Assembly: GCF_006715145.1 (NCBI RefSeq)
Contig: NZ_VFMR01000001.1
Coordinates: forward strand, 3,410,001 to 3,474,000
Direction: 5' to 3'
From: Microbacterium sp. SLBN-146
Lineage (GTDB): Bacteria > Actinomycetota > Actinomycetes > Actinomycetales > Microbacteriaceae
DNA: 64,000 nt
Part shown: piece after piece, positions 23,588-31,986 of the stretch
How the letters are laid out: every line of letters begins with the position of its first letter
Numbering within the stretch: the first letter of the stretch is position 1
Program-made: the position numbers and the translations under genes
The notes under the pieces: model-generated
What the model was told of the DNA's origin: nothing
Databases searched by the model: none
Seen by the model: the letters and a program-made list of their open reading frames with translations, nothing else

Positions 23588-24790
23588 ATGGACTGGCAGA
23601 CCTCCGAAGACACGGTGCCCTCGTCGCCCGTGACGGAGGCCGACGTGCGCTCGCTGCTGGGCCGCCCGCCGGCGACGGGCGCATGGCGCGACGGCGACCC
23701 GGTCGGCGACCGCCGCTTCGCCGCCTTCGGTGCGTTCCGCACGGAGGGGGGCGCCGAGCTCCCCTCGTACCGCCTCGCCTACGAAACGTGGGGCGAACTC
23801 TCCCCGCGCCGCGACAACGCGGTCCTCATCCTGCACGCGCTCACCGGCGACAGCCACGTCCGCGGACCCGCGGGTCCCGGCCACCCGACGACCGGCTGGT
23901 GGGATGACATCGTCGGACCGGGCGCACCGATCGACACCGACCGCTGGTTCGTCATCGCCCCGAACATGCTGGGCGGATGCCAGGGGTCGACCGGCCCGTC
24001 GAGCATCGCCTCCGACGGCTACGAGTGGGCCTCGCGCTTCCCGTATCTCACGACGCGCGATCAGGTCGCTGCGCAGGTCCGCCTCGCCGACGCACTCGGC
24101 ATCGACGAATGGGCGGCCGTCATCGGCGGCTCGATGGGCGGCATGCACGCTATGGAGTGGGCGATCGGGTATCCCGAGAGGGTCGCACGCGTCGGCATCC
24201 TCTCCGCCCCACCCGTCAACACGGCCGACCAGATCGCCCTCAACTCGGTGCAGCTGGAGGCCATGCGGATCGATCCGCGCTTCCAGGGCGGGCAGTACTA
24301 CGACGCCGCGGACGGCGACGGCCCCCACCGCGGACTCGCGCTCGCGCGCCGCATGGCTCTGCTCAACTACCGCTCTCCGACGGAGCTCAATCAGCGGTTC
24401 CAGCGCTCGTGGCAGTCGGGAGTCAGCCCACTCGGCCACGGCGGCCGCTTCGCCGTCGAGTCGTACCTCGACTTCCACGGCAACCGCTTCACGCGCCGGT
24501 TCGACGCCAACAGCTATCTGACGCTCGTTGAGGCGATGAACTCCCACGACATCGGACGCGACCGCGGGGGTGTCGAAGAGGCCCTTGCCCGTGTGACGGC
24601 GACGGCGCTCGTACTCGGCATCGACAGCGACCGACTCTTCCCCGTCGACGGGCAGCAGCGGATCGCCCGCGGCATCCGAAACACGATCGACGACGAGGCC
24701 GTCGTGCTCGTGAGCGACTTCGGCCACGACGGTTTCCTCATCGAGACGCCTGCTGTCGGACGCCACCTGGAGCGCCTGCTCGCGACGTGA
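23588..24790 (+). CDS. metX: Homoserine O-acetyltransferase
   Basis: A 400-residue alpha/beta hydrolase that acetylates homoserine with acetyl-CoA, giving the substrate of MetY. The nucleophile elbow is GGSMGGMHAMEW with S182, the acid lies in GIDSDRLFP and the His in DFGHDGFLIE. The oxyanion region NMLGGCQGSTGPSS is also as in known MetX. It begins ATG 23588 with GAAAGGCAG upstream, directly after repeat patch B. metX is usually adjacent to metY in actinobacteria; here four genes lie between them. Confidence 0.93.
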   Translation: MDWQTSEDTVPSSPVTEADVRSLLGRPPATGAWRDGDPVGDRRFAAFGAFRTEGGAELPSYRLAYETWGELSPRRDNAVLILHALTGDSHVRGPAGPGHPTTGWWDDIVGPGAPIDTDRWFVIAPNMLGGCQGSTGPSSIASDGYEWASRFPYLTTRDQVAAQVRLADALGIDEWAAVIGGSMGGMHAMEWAIGYPERVARVGILSAPPVNTADQIALNSVQLEAMRIDPRFQGGQYYDAADGDGPHRGLALARRMALLNYRSPTELNQRFQRSWQSGVSPLGHGGRFAVESYLDFHGNRFTRRFDANSYLTLVEAMNSHDIGRDRGGVEEALARVTATALVLGIDSDRLFPVDGQQRIARGIRNTIDDEAVVLVSDFGHDGFLIETPAVGRHLERLLAT

Positions 24791-24805
24791 TCAGCGTCGG
24801 CGGCG

Positions 24806-25573
24806 TCAGTCCGAGCGCGTGTAGATCCACGGCAGCGCGCCGATCTCGAGCCGATGCCGCGACGCACCGTCTGCGCCGGGCGCCTCGTACTCGGCATCCT
24901 CACTCCACAGGAGCATGGGACCCGACTCGGCGCGGCGCGCGATGCTGTCGAAGCGGCGGACGCCCGACAGTCGCGTCGCGTCGACGAGAGAAGAGACGGA
25001 TGCCGCATCCGCCAACTCATGGAGCGTGACCCACGTCGGCGGGTACAGCATGAGATCGCCGCGGCTGTGCCGCGCGATCGCCTCCGCGGGATCGATCCAC
25101 TCGGCGCGAACGGCCTCCTCTGCCTGGAGTCGGATGCTGCCTTCCGTCGGCGCCGCGGCGACGAAGAACCACGTGCGGATCCGCACCGCGATGCCCGGCG
25201 GCGGATCCCATACCGAGACGGTCACGAGCGTGTCGGTATCGACGACGAGGCCGGTCTCCTCGAGGGTCTCGCGGACAGCGCCGCGCCGCGCGGCATCCTC
25301 CTCCGCCTCGACCTCGTGACGGTCGGTGTCTTCGAGCTTCCCGCCCGGGAAGACCCACGCGCCCGCGAACGAGCCGCGATCGGGGCGCTCGATCATCAGC
25401 ACCTCGATGCCGGCGCCGGTGTCACGCAGCAGCACGAGCGTCGCGGCGACCGGGATGGCGGGGTCGGTCGCGTCGTCGGCGACGCGCGGACGGGAATCGC
25501 TCACGATGTCGGTCAGCACGCGCGTCGCCCGTGCTGCCGTCGTGTCGGGTGAAAGGGAGGACGGCTCTGTCAC
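24806..25573 (-). CDS. NUDIX hydrolase
   Basis: A 255-residue Nudix protein. The Nudix box runs from FPGGKLEDTDRH through AAVRETLEETGLV-like residues (here RRGAVRETLEETGLVV), with a longer gap than the standard GX5E. The family also shows the 40-residue N-terminal extension and the C-terminal ELAD..SVSSLVDA segment typical of the actinobacterial and NUDT7/19-like group, which act on CoA derivatives or other diphosphates. The substrate is not clear. The GTG start at 25573 lies six bases after TAGGCT. Confidence 0.85.
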   Translation of the reverse strand: MTEPSSLSPDTTAARATRVLTDIVSDSRPRVADDATDPAIPVAATLVLLRDTGAGIEVLMIERPDRGSFAGAWVFPGGKLEDTDRHEVEAEEDAARRGAVRETLEETGLVVDTDTLVTVSVWDPPPGIAVRIRTWFFVAAAPTEGSIRLQAEEAVRAEWIDPAEAIARHSRGDLMLYPPTWVTLHELADAASVSSLVDATRLSGVRRFDSIARRAESGPMLLWSEDAEYEAPGADGASRHRLEIGALPWIYTRSD

Positions 25574-25579
25574 ACCGCC

Positions 25580-25585
25580 AGCCTA
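25580..25585 (-). promoter_or_regulatory. -10 box (TAGGCT) of a leaderless promoter
   Basis: TAGGCT on the minus strand, six bases before GTG 25573 of the Nudix gene. Confidence 0.55.
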
Positions 25586-25615
25586 GATCCGTCAGGGCGC
25601 GGCCCGGCATGGACC

Positions 25616-26833
25616 TCAGACGCGCGCGAGCGACCGGGAGCGTTCGAGCGTGATGCTCACGACGGCGATTCCCAGCCCGCCCGCCGCGAGCGCGACACCG
25701 ACCCAGACGGGCGCGACGAAGCCCCAGCCGAGCGCGATGACGACGCCGCCGAGGAACGCGCCGAGGCTGTTGCCGAGATTGAGCGACGAGTGATTGACGG
25801 CGGCGGCGATGGACTGGTTGTCTTCGGCGACGTCCATGAGCCGCGTCTGGATCGTCGGGCTGAGCGCTGCCGAAACAAGCCCCGTCGCGAAGACGAAAAG
25901 CGCGAGAGTCCAGATCCACGCCGCCGTCAGCGCGAGGAGCACGAGCACGACAGCAAGCGTGAGGAGGCCCCCGACGAGGGTGCGGGTCAGGTGCACGTCG
26001 GCGAGGTGACCGCCGATGAGATTTCCCACCGTCATCCCGACACCCATGAGTACGAGCACGATCGGGACGGCCCACTCGGGAGCGAGCGCCACGTCGGTCA
26101 CCATGGGCGCGACGTAGCTGTAGACGGCGAAGAACCCGCCGAAGCCGATAGCTCCCACGCCGAGCGCGAGCCAGACCTGACCAATCCGGAAGACCTTGAG
26201 CTCGCGCCGGAAAGTGCGTTCCCGATCGCCCGCGTGGGCCGGCACGAACAGCGCGATCGTGACGGTCGCGAGCGCGAAGATCGCCGCGACGATCATGAAG
26301 GCGATACGCCAGCCGAACTGCTGCCCGAGGAAGGTGCCGAGCGGTACTCCGACCACGTTCGCGAGGGTGAGCCCCGTCAGCACGAACGCGACCCCCTTGG
26401 CGCGCTTGCCGGGGCCGAGCACGTCGGCTGCGACGAGCGCGCCGATCCCGAAGTAGGCGCCGTGCGGAAGTCCGGCGAAGAAGCGGGATGCCGCGACGAG
26501 CTCGAACGTCGGAGCGATGAAGGTGAGGGCGTTGAAGATCGTAAGTGCGGCAGCGAGGCCGATCATGACGAGGTGGCGGGGATACTTCGCGACGACTCCG
26601 GCGATGGTGGGCGCGCCGATGACGACGCCGAGGGCGTAGAGCGTGATGAGCCAGCCCGCCGTCGCGATCGCGTCGGCCTGATTCGTCGACCACATCGACG
26701 GCAGGAGATCCTGCGCGATGTTCGGGAGAAGGCCCATGACGACGAACTCGGTCATGCCGATTCCGAAGCTGCCGATGGCGAGGGAGAGAAGCGCCCACAT
26801 CGCCGCACTCTTCCTCAGGGAAGAGGAGGTCAC
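25616..26833 (-). CDS. MFS transporter (AraJ/DHA1-like)
   Basis: A 405-residue major facilitator with twelve membrane segments. The first segment (SLAIGSFGIGMTEFVVMGLLPNIAQDL) is typical of AraJ / purine- or drug-efflux members of the DHA1 group. The motif between segments 2 and 3 is present as GVVAKYPRHLVM, and the 4-5 region is AGLPHGAYFGIG. Export is the likely direction; the substrate is unknown. The GTG start at 26833 is set by TAACAT six bases upstream. A 14-base palindrome sits at the -35 position. Confidence 0.85.
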   Translation of the reverse strand: MTSSSLRKSAAMWALLSLAIGSFGIGMTEFVVMGLLPNIAQDLLPSMWSTNQADAIATAGWLITLYALGVVIGAPTIAGVVAKYPRHLVMIGLAAALTIFNALTFIAPTFELVAASRFFAGLPHGAYFGIGALVAADVLGPGKRAKGVAFVLTGLTLANVVGVPLGTFLGQQFGWRIAFMIVAAIFALATVTIALFVPAHAGDRERTFRRELKVFRIGQVWLALGVGAIGFGGFFAVYSYVAPMVTDVALAPEWAVPIVLVLMGVGMTVGNLIGGHLADVHLTRTLVGGLLTLAVVLVLLALTAAWIWTLALFVFATGLVSAALSPTIQTRLMDVAEDNQSIAAAVNHSSLNLGNSLGAFLGGVVIALGWGFVAPVWVGVALAAGGLGIAVVSITLERSRSLARV

Positions 26834-26839
26834 CGCGCT

Positions 26840-26845
26840 ATGTTA
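26840..26845 (-). promoter_or_regulatory. -10 box (TAACAT) of the MFS gene
   Basis: TAACAT on the minus strand, six bases before GTG 26833; leaderless arrangement. Confidence 0.55.
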
Positions 26846-26865
26846 GCCGCGCTCCCGGCATCCTG

Positions 26866-26879
26866 TCGAATCGATTCGA
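26866..26879. promoter_or_regulatory. 14-base palindrome TCGAATCGATTCGA, operator candidate
   Basis: A perfect palindrome 20 bases upstream of the MFS -10 box, where the -35 would be. No regulator gene is next to it. Confidence 0.55.
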
Positions 26880-26888
26880 GAAGCCCGA

Positions 26889-27197
26889 TCAGTCCAGGTC
26901 GTCGATGGCCCGCTTGAGGCGTTCGATCTTGCCGTCGATCTCACCCGTACGGCCCGGGCGGATGTCGGCCTTCAGCACGAGCGACACTCGCGACCCGAAA
27001 GGCATCACGGCCTCGGTGGCGCGCTTGACGACACCCATGACGTCATCCCACTCGCCTTCGAGCTCGGTGAACATCGAGGTCGTGCGGTGCGGCAGGCCGC
27101 TCTCGCGAACGACCTTCACTGCGGCGGCGACCGCGTCGTGGACGCTGCCGTCGGCGTTGCCGGCACCGCTCGGGGCGACGGAGAAGGCGATGAGCAT
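26889..27197 (-). CDS. Thiamine-binding protein, MTH1187/YkoF (UPF0045) family
   Basis: A 102-residue protein of the MTH1187 / YqgV family, a ferredoxin-like fold that forms tetramers and is reported to bind thiamine or related cations. The family signature runs MLIAFSVAPSGAG at the start, TSMFTELEGEWDDVM in the middle and RVSLVLKADIRPG near the end. ATG 27197 is preceded by GGAGGT. It lies 14 bases after the glycosyltransferase gene on the same strand and is probably co-transcribed, though a link in function is not evident. Confidence 0.85.
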   Translation of the reverse strand: MLIAFSVAPSGAGNADGSVHDAVAAAVKVVRESGLPHRTTSMFTELEGEWDDVMGVVKRATEAVMPFGSRVSLVLKADIRPGRTGEIDGKIERLKRAIDDLD

Positions 27198-27211
27198 GGG
27201 AGACCTCCGGT

Positions 27212-28441
27212 TCAGGGGGTGGTATCGGTGGCGGCAGCGTGCGCGCGAGCATGCACGGGCGCACGCACGACGTGGATGAGGGTCCAGACGAGCAGAGCGA
27301 CGAGAAGCAGATTGCGCGCGGTCAGCACAGCGACGGCGAGAACATCGGCGTTGAGCAGAAAGTTGTAGGTGATCGGGTAGACGATCTGGGTGAGAGCCGC
27401 GGTCACGAGAGCCCCGATCGCGAGCGGAGACCAACGGTTCCGGTCGAGCACGAGTCCGAGCACGATCGGCGCGATGATCCATGTCAGATACTGCGGCGAC
27501 CCCACCTTGTTGAACACGATGAAGACGAGCACGAGGCTGAGCGCCAGCGCAGGAAAGAGGCCTGCGAAGCGCGCGCCTCTGCGCAGCTGAACCGCGCCGA
27601 GTGCCGCCACCGCCACGAGCGCGACCATCAGGAGCGGAGTCATGACAGCGATGACGCCGTCCACCTGTGGGCCCGTCACCTGGAACGTCAGGATGTTGCG
27701 GTCGTAGTAGAGGTACGAGCCCTCGACTCCCGCGACGGCCTGCCACAGGTAGAACATGCTCACGGGCGCCTCGAGCTGGAGCCCGCGGTCGGTCTGCCCC
27801 GACACGAAACCCAGCGCATGCTCGGCACCTCCGGCCAACACGACGACCAGCAGTATGGCGGCACTCGCGACGAGCGCCGTCGTGATGATCGAAAGCCGTC
27901 GGCGCACCGCGATGACCGCTGCAGCGAGCAGCGCCGCGGGCCACACCTTGATCCACGTCGCGATCGTCAGGAGAGCGGATGCCACGGCGGGGCGTCCGAC
28001 GAGCCACAGGCATCCCGCGATCGCGAGCGGAACGGTCAGGCCGTCCAGGCGGTACATCCCGACAGGGCCGAGCAGCAGGATGAAGGCGAGCCAGAACCAC
28101 GCCCCGACCGAGCGGCCACGCGAACGGGCGTGCCCCACCAGGAGGGCGAACGCGAGCGCATCGCATGCCGTCACGAGCAGCGCCCACGCGACCTCGTATC
28201 CCGCGATCCACTCGAGACCCACGGCGAGCACCATCGGCACGAGAGCGACCGGCGGATAGATCCACTGCTCCGTGACTCCCGGTATGCCGCCGCCGCTCAG
28301 CGCCTGCAGCGCCCAGGGTTCGTAGACGAGATACACGTCGCCCATGGGCTGGTTCGGGAGCCGGAAGCCGAGCACGGCGACGACGACGTGCACGAGCGCG
28401 AACCCGATCCACAGCACCGCCCGCCTCGACACGCTCACCAT
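27212..28441 (-). CDS. GT87-family mannosyl/arabinosyl-type polyprenyl-phosphate glycosyltransferase
   Basis: A 409-residue integral membrane protein with about ten segments and the GT87 (DUF2029) arrangement: an acidic first outside loop (PMGDVYLVYEPWALQAL), WIYPP, then ATWIKVWPAALL. Relatives such as PimE add mannose from polyprenyl-phosphate on the outer face of the membrane. The start may be ATG 28441 or the GTG three codons on (28432), since TACGAT lies seven bases before the latter. The tail is His/Ala-rich (VHARAHAAATD). It is followed closely by the thiamine-binding gene. Confidence 0.75.
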   Translation of the reverse strand: MVSVSRRAVLWIGFALVHVVVAVLGFRLPNQPMGDVYLVYEPWALQALSGGGIPGVTEQWIYPPVALVPMVLAVGLEWIAGYEVAWALLVTACDALAFALLVGHARSRGRSVGAWFWLAFILLLGPVGMYRLDGLTVPLAIAGCLWLVGRPAVASALLTIATWIKVWPAALLAAAVIAVRRRLSIITTALVASAAILLVVVLAGGAEHALGFVSGQTDRGLQLEAPVSMFYLWQAVAGVEGSYLYYDRNILTFQVTGPQVDGVIAVMTPLLMVALVAVAALGAVQLRRGARFAGLFPALALSLVLVFIVFNKVGSPQYLTWIIAPIVLGLVLDRNRWSPLAIGALVTAALTQIVYPITYNFLLNADVLAVAVLTARNLLLVALLVWTLIHVVRAPVHARAHAAATDTTP

Positions 28442-28497
28442 CGTATGGGCCGCCGCGGTGCGCGCCGTCCCCACCCGGCCGGCGCGGAGGATGGTCG

Positions 28498-29319
28498 TCA
28501 GAGGCCGGCGATCACCTCGGCGACGGCGCGGGGAACCGTCGCAGCGACATCGAGGGCCGTGATCGGACCCCCGTGACGGCCCAGGTCGGATGCCGCCAGC
28601 GCGGCCGCGCGCCCGTGGAGCCAGGCGGCCGACGCGGCGAGTTCGAGGAGATGCTCCGGCTCGTCGTCCGCGAAGGATGCCGCGACGAGGGCACCGAGGA
28701 TCCCGCCGAGCACGTCCCCTGTCCCCGCGGTGGCGAGCCACGGGACACCCGGCCTCACGACGACGCTCCGCCCATCCGGATCGGCGACGATCGTGGTCGC
28801 GCCCTTGAGCAGAACGGTGCCACCCAGTGCGCGCGCCGTCTCCGCGACCGACGCCGCACTGCCATCAGACGGTTCCAGGTCGAGCGCCGACCGCAGACGG
28901 TCGTGCTCGCGGCTGTGCGGTGTCACGACGACGGGTGCCGCGCTCCCCGGCGCGAGGTCCAGGGCCCCCGCATCCACGACGACCGGGACGACGCCCTCGA
29001 GGATACCGCGGAGCGCCGCCGTCTCGTCGGAGCCGCGGGTCGCGGCATCCGTGCCCGATCCGATGAGCCAGGCCTGTACCCGTCCGTCGGCCGTGACGGT
29101 CTCGGGTCGCCGCGCCAGCACGAGCTCGGGAGCCGGTCCGACGTACCGGACCATTCCGAGTCCCGTCCGCCACGCGGCTTCCACCCCGAGCACCGCAGCG
29201 CCGGGGTAGAGCACGGAGCCCGTGCGGACGCCGAGCACTCCCCGCGAGTACTTGTCGTCGGAGTCCTGAGGGATCCGCACGACTTTCGCGACGTCGCGCG
29301 CCGCCCACTCAGCATCCAT
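28498..29319 (-). CDS. nnrD: ADP-dependent NAD(P)H-hydrate dehydratase
   Basis: A 273-residue ribokinase-like enzyme that repairs hydrated NAD(P)H. Recognised motifs are KYSRGVLGVRTGS (about residues 23-35), the VVTPHSRE substrate loop and ATAGTGDVLGGILGAL (about 196-211), the nucleotide-binding anion hole. It lacks the N-terminal NnrE epimerase domain, so the epimerase should be elsewhere. ATG 29319 lies six bases after TAGGGT, a leaderless promoter. It is followed after 56 bases by the GT87 gene. Confidence 0.88.
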   Translation of the reverse strand: MDAEWAARDVAKVVRIPQDSDDKYSRGVLGVRTGSVLYPGAAVLGVEAAWRTGLGMVRYVGPAPELVLARRPETVTADGRVQAWLIGSGTDAATRGSDETAALRGILEGVVPVVVDAGALDLAPGSAAPVVVTPHSREHDRLRSALDLEPSDGSAASVAETARALGGTVLLKGATTIVADPDGRSVVVRPGVPWLATAGTGDVLGGILGALVAASFADDEPEHLLELAASAAWLHGRAAALAASDLGRHGGPITALDVAATVPRAVAEVIAGL

Positions 29320-29325
29320 GGCGCC

Positions 29326-29331
29326 ACCCTA
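29326..29331 (-). promoter_or_regulatory. -10 box (TAGGGT) of nnrD
   Basis: TAGGGT on the minus strand, six bases before ATG 29319. Confidence 0.6.
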
Positions 29332-29357
29332 TCCACGAGGGCGCCGAGGACCCCCGC

Positions 29358-30413
29358 TCAACGCCGGCGACGGGTGGCGTCCTGCACCTCGCCGACGAGC
29401 TCCTCGATGATGTCCTCCAGGAAGAGGACGGCCGTCGTCTCCCCCGTCTCGTTCCGTACCTGCGCCAAGTGACGCCCGTCGCGTCGCATGACGGCCAGCG
29501 CATCTTCGAGATCGGTGGACTCCATGACGGGCACCATGTGGTGGATGCGTTTGGCGGGAAGCGGACGGACGACGTCGGATGCGGCATCCGGACCCTCTGC
29601 GGCGCGCAGGATGTCCTTGAGGTGGACGTATCCGACCGGCGCTCCGTCGGTGTCGACGATGACGTAGCGCGAGAACCCGTGCTTGGCGACGGCGCGCTCG
29701 ATCTCGTCGGGCGTCGTCTGCTGAGGCAGCGTCACGAGGTCGGACAGCGGCACGGCGACATCCATCGCCTTCTTGTCGGTGAACTCGAGGGCCGCCGACA
29801 ACGTACCGGCGCTGTCCTCGAGGACGCCTTCGATGCGCGACTGGTTGACGATCGTCGTCACTTCTTCGAGCGTGAAGGTCGATGCCGCCTCGTCCTTCGG
29901 CTCGACGCGGAACAGGCGAACGATGTGATTGGCGATCCAGTTGAGCGTGAAGATCACGGGGTGGAACACCTTCGACACCCAGACGAGCGGCGTCGCGAGC
30001 ATGAGCACGGCGCGGTCGGGCACGGAGAACGCCAGGTTCTTCGGCACCATCTCGCCGAAGACGACGTGCAGGTACGACACGATGAGCAGCGCGATGACGA
30101 ACGCGATGACGTCGACGGTCGCCTCGGCGAGCCCCGTCAGCGCGAGCGGCTCCGCGAGAAGGTGGTGGATGGCGGGCTCGGAGACGTTGAGGATGAGGAG
30201 CGAACAGATCGTGATGCCGAGCTGGCTCGTCGCCAGCATCAATGTCGCGTGCTCCATCGCGTAGAGCGCCGTCTTGGCGGAGCGCACGCCCTTCTCGGCG
30301 AGCGGCTCGATCTGCGAGCGCCGCGCGGAGATGACGGCGAACTCGGCGCCGACGAAGAAGGCGTTCGCGATGAGGAGAACGAACAGCCAGGCAAGTCCGG
30401 CCCAATCGCTCAT
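29358..30413 (-). CDS. CNNM/CBS-domain transporter-like membrane protein (hemolysin family), short form
   Basis: A 351-residue protein of the CNNM/CorB (DUF21) family, linked to magnesium or other divalent cation transport. The membrane DUF21 domain covers about 1-190 with TSQLGITICSLLILNVSEPA and GEMVPKNLAFS, then a CBS pair (about 205-330). The C-terminal CorC_HlyC domain found in its neighbour is missing. The start overlaps the stop of the upstream paralogue by four bases, so the two are translated together and may form a heterodimer. Confidence 0.88.
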   Translation of the reverse strand: MSDWAGLAWLFVLLIANAFFVGAEFAVISARRSQIEPLAEKGVRSAKTALYAMEHATLMLATSQLGITICSLLILNVSEPAIHHLLAEPLALTGLAEATVDVIAFVIALLIVSYLHVVFGEMVPKNLAFSVPDRAVLMLATPLVWVSKVFHPVIFTLNWIANHIVRLFRVEPKDEAASTFTLEEVTTIVNQSRIEGVLEDSAGTLSAALEFTDKKAMDVAVPLSDLVTLPQQTTPDEIERAVAKHGFSRYVIVDTDGAPVGYVHLKDILRAAEGPDAASDVVRPLPAKRIHHMVPVMESTDLEDALAVMRRDGRHLAQVRNETGETTAVLFLEDIIEELVGEVQDATRRRR

Positions 30414-31741
30414 CGGGACTCACCTCCCTCGGTCAGGGCGTCTTCGCTCGGAACGGGGGCCGGCGTGAAGCGCACGCGGTCGACGCGTCGACCATCCATG
30501 CGCTGCACCTCGATGGTCCCGTCATCCGTCTCGACGGAGTCTCCCGTCGCGGGGATCCGCTCCAGGACGCTCATGATGTATCCGCCCACGGTGTCGTACA
30601 CGTCGCCTTCCGGAATGCGGATGCCCGTCCGGTCGAGCAGTTCATCGGGTCGGAGCTCGCCGGGGAACGAGACGGAATCGGCCGAACGCACGACTCCCGC
30701 CCGCCGTCGGTCGTGCTCGTCGAGGACCTCGCCGACGATCTCCTCGACGAGGTCTTCGAGCGTCACGACGCCTGCCGTGCCGCCGTACTCGTCGACGACG
30801 ATCGCCATCTGGTAGCCGCGAGCGCGGAGCTCCGACACGAGCGCGTCGAGGTGAACGGCCTCGGGAACGCGGAGGGGTTCTGTCGCGAGCGCCGCGGCGG
30901 GAACGTCGGCGCGGCGGTCCCGCGGCACTCCGACGGCCGCCTTGAGGTGGACGATGCCGGTGATGTCATCCATCGAGTCGTCGTACACGGGGAAGCGACT
31001 GTGCCCCGTGCGGCGCGCGAGCTGGACCACGTCCTCGGCGGACTCCTCGGCGGACAGGGCGTGGATGCTGGGGCGCGGGGTCATGACGTCGGCCGCCGTC
31101 AAGCGCGCGAACCGCAGAGTGCGGTCGAGCAGCGATGCCGTGTCGAGTTCCAGCAACCCCGCGCTCGCCGAACGCCGAACGAGGCTCGACAGTTCCTCGG
31201 CCGTGCGGGCACCGGACAGTTCTTCCTTGGGCTCGATCCCCATGGCGCGCAGAACGCCGTTCGCGCTGCCGTTGAGCACGACGATCGCGGGGCGGAAGAC
31301 GGCCGTGAAGGCGGCCTGGAAGGGGATGACGAGCTTCGCCGTCTGGCGCGGGACGGCCAGCGCGAAGTTCTTCGGCACGAGCTCGCCGAGGATCATGGAG
31401 AGGATCGTCGCGGACGTGATCGCGATCACGACGGCGAACGGACTCGCGAAGCCCTCCGGCCATCCCCAGGCCGCGAAGACGGGGCGGAGGAGGTTCGAGA
31501 TCGCCGGCTCCATCGTGTAACCCGTGAGGAGGGTCGTCAACGTGATGCCGAGCTGCGCGCTCGAGAGGTGCGTCGAGGTGATCTTCAACGCGTTGATCGT
31601 CATCGACAGGCGGGTCTCACCCGCGGCGCGCCGAGATTCGAGGTCGGCACGGTCGAGGTTGACGAGCGCGAACTCGCTCGCAACGAAGAGACCCGTTCCG
31701 ATCGTGAGCAGGAGCCCCACGCCCAACATGACGTAATCCAT
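30410..31741 (-). CDS. CNNM/CBS-domain transporter-like membrane protein (hemolysin family), full length
   Basis: A 443-residue protein with the DUF21 membrane domain (about 1-195: SSAQLGITLTTLLTGYTMEPA, GELVPKNFALAVP), a CBS pair (about 210-340; VMTPRPSIHALSAEES, YQMAIVVDEYGGTAGVVTLEDLVEEIVGE split over two parts), and a CorC_HlyC domain at the end (about 355-435). The likely role is divalent-cation export. The start is ATG 31741 or the GTG one codon earlier. It precedes and overlaps its shorter paralogue. Confidence 0.9.
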   Translation of the reverse strand: MDYVMLGVGLLLTIGTGLFVASEFALVNLDRADLESRRAAGETRLSMTINALKITSTHLSSAQLGITLTTLLTGYTMEPAISNLLRPVFAAWGWPEGFASPFAVVIAITSATILSMILGELVPKNFALAVPRQTAKLVIPFQAAFTAVFRPAIVVLNGSANGVLRAMGIEPKEELSGARTAEELSSLVRRSASAGLLELDTASLLDRTLRFARLTAADVMTPRPSIHALSAEESAEDVVQLARRTGHSRFPVYDDSMDDITGIVHLKAAVGVPRDRRADVPAAALATEPLRVPEAVHLDALVSELRARGYQMAIVVDEYGGTAGVVTLEDLVEEIVGEVLDEHDRRRAGVVRSADSVSFPGELRPDELLDRTGIRIPEGDVYDTVGGYIMSVLERIPATGDSVETDDGTIEVQRMDGRRVDRVRFTPAPVPSEDALTEGGESR

Positions 31742-31835
31742 CACGCGTCACCCCGCTTCCGGGGCGCGAGAACGTGGGGCGTCTGTCTACTGGGAGGGTC
31801 GTCCATCGTGCGAAGAGTCTACGGGACGCCAGCCC

Positions 31836-31864
31836 CACGGATGCCTGGAGCCCCAGCATCCGTG
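31836..31864. terminator. Hairpin downstream of guaB1, possible terminator
   Basis: CACGGATGC (31836-31844) pairs perfectly with GCATCCGTG (31856-31864) around 11 bases, between the end of guaB1 and the start of the CNNM gene on the minus strand. There is no clear T run, so termination is only likely. Confidence 0.45.
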
Positions 31865-31986
31865 CGCATCTCCCGTCGACTAACCGGCATCTCGCCGACC
31901 CACCCCGTTAGATGCGCGCAACGACGGGGTGTCTCGGCGACAAGCCGGTTTCTCGACGAGGGGTCTGGACGAGGGGGCGCGGGGCG

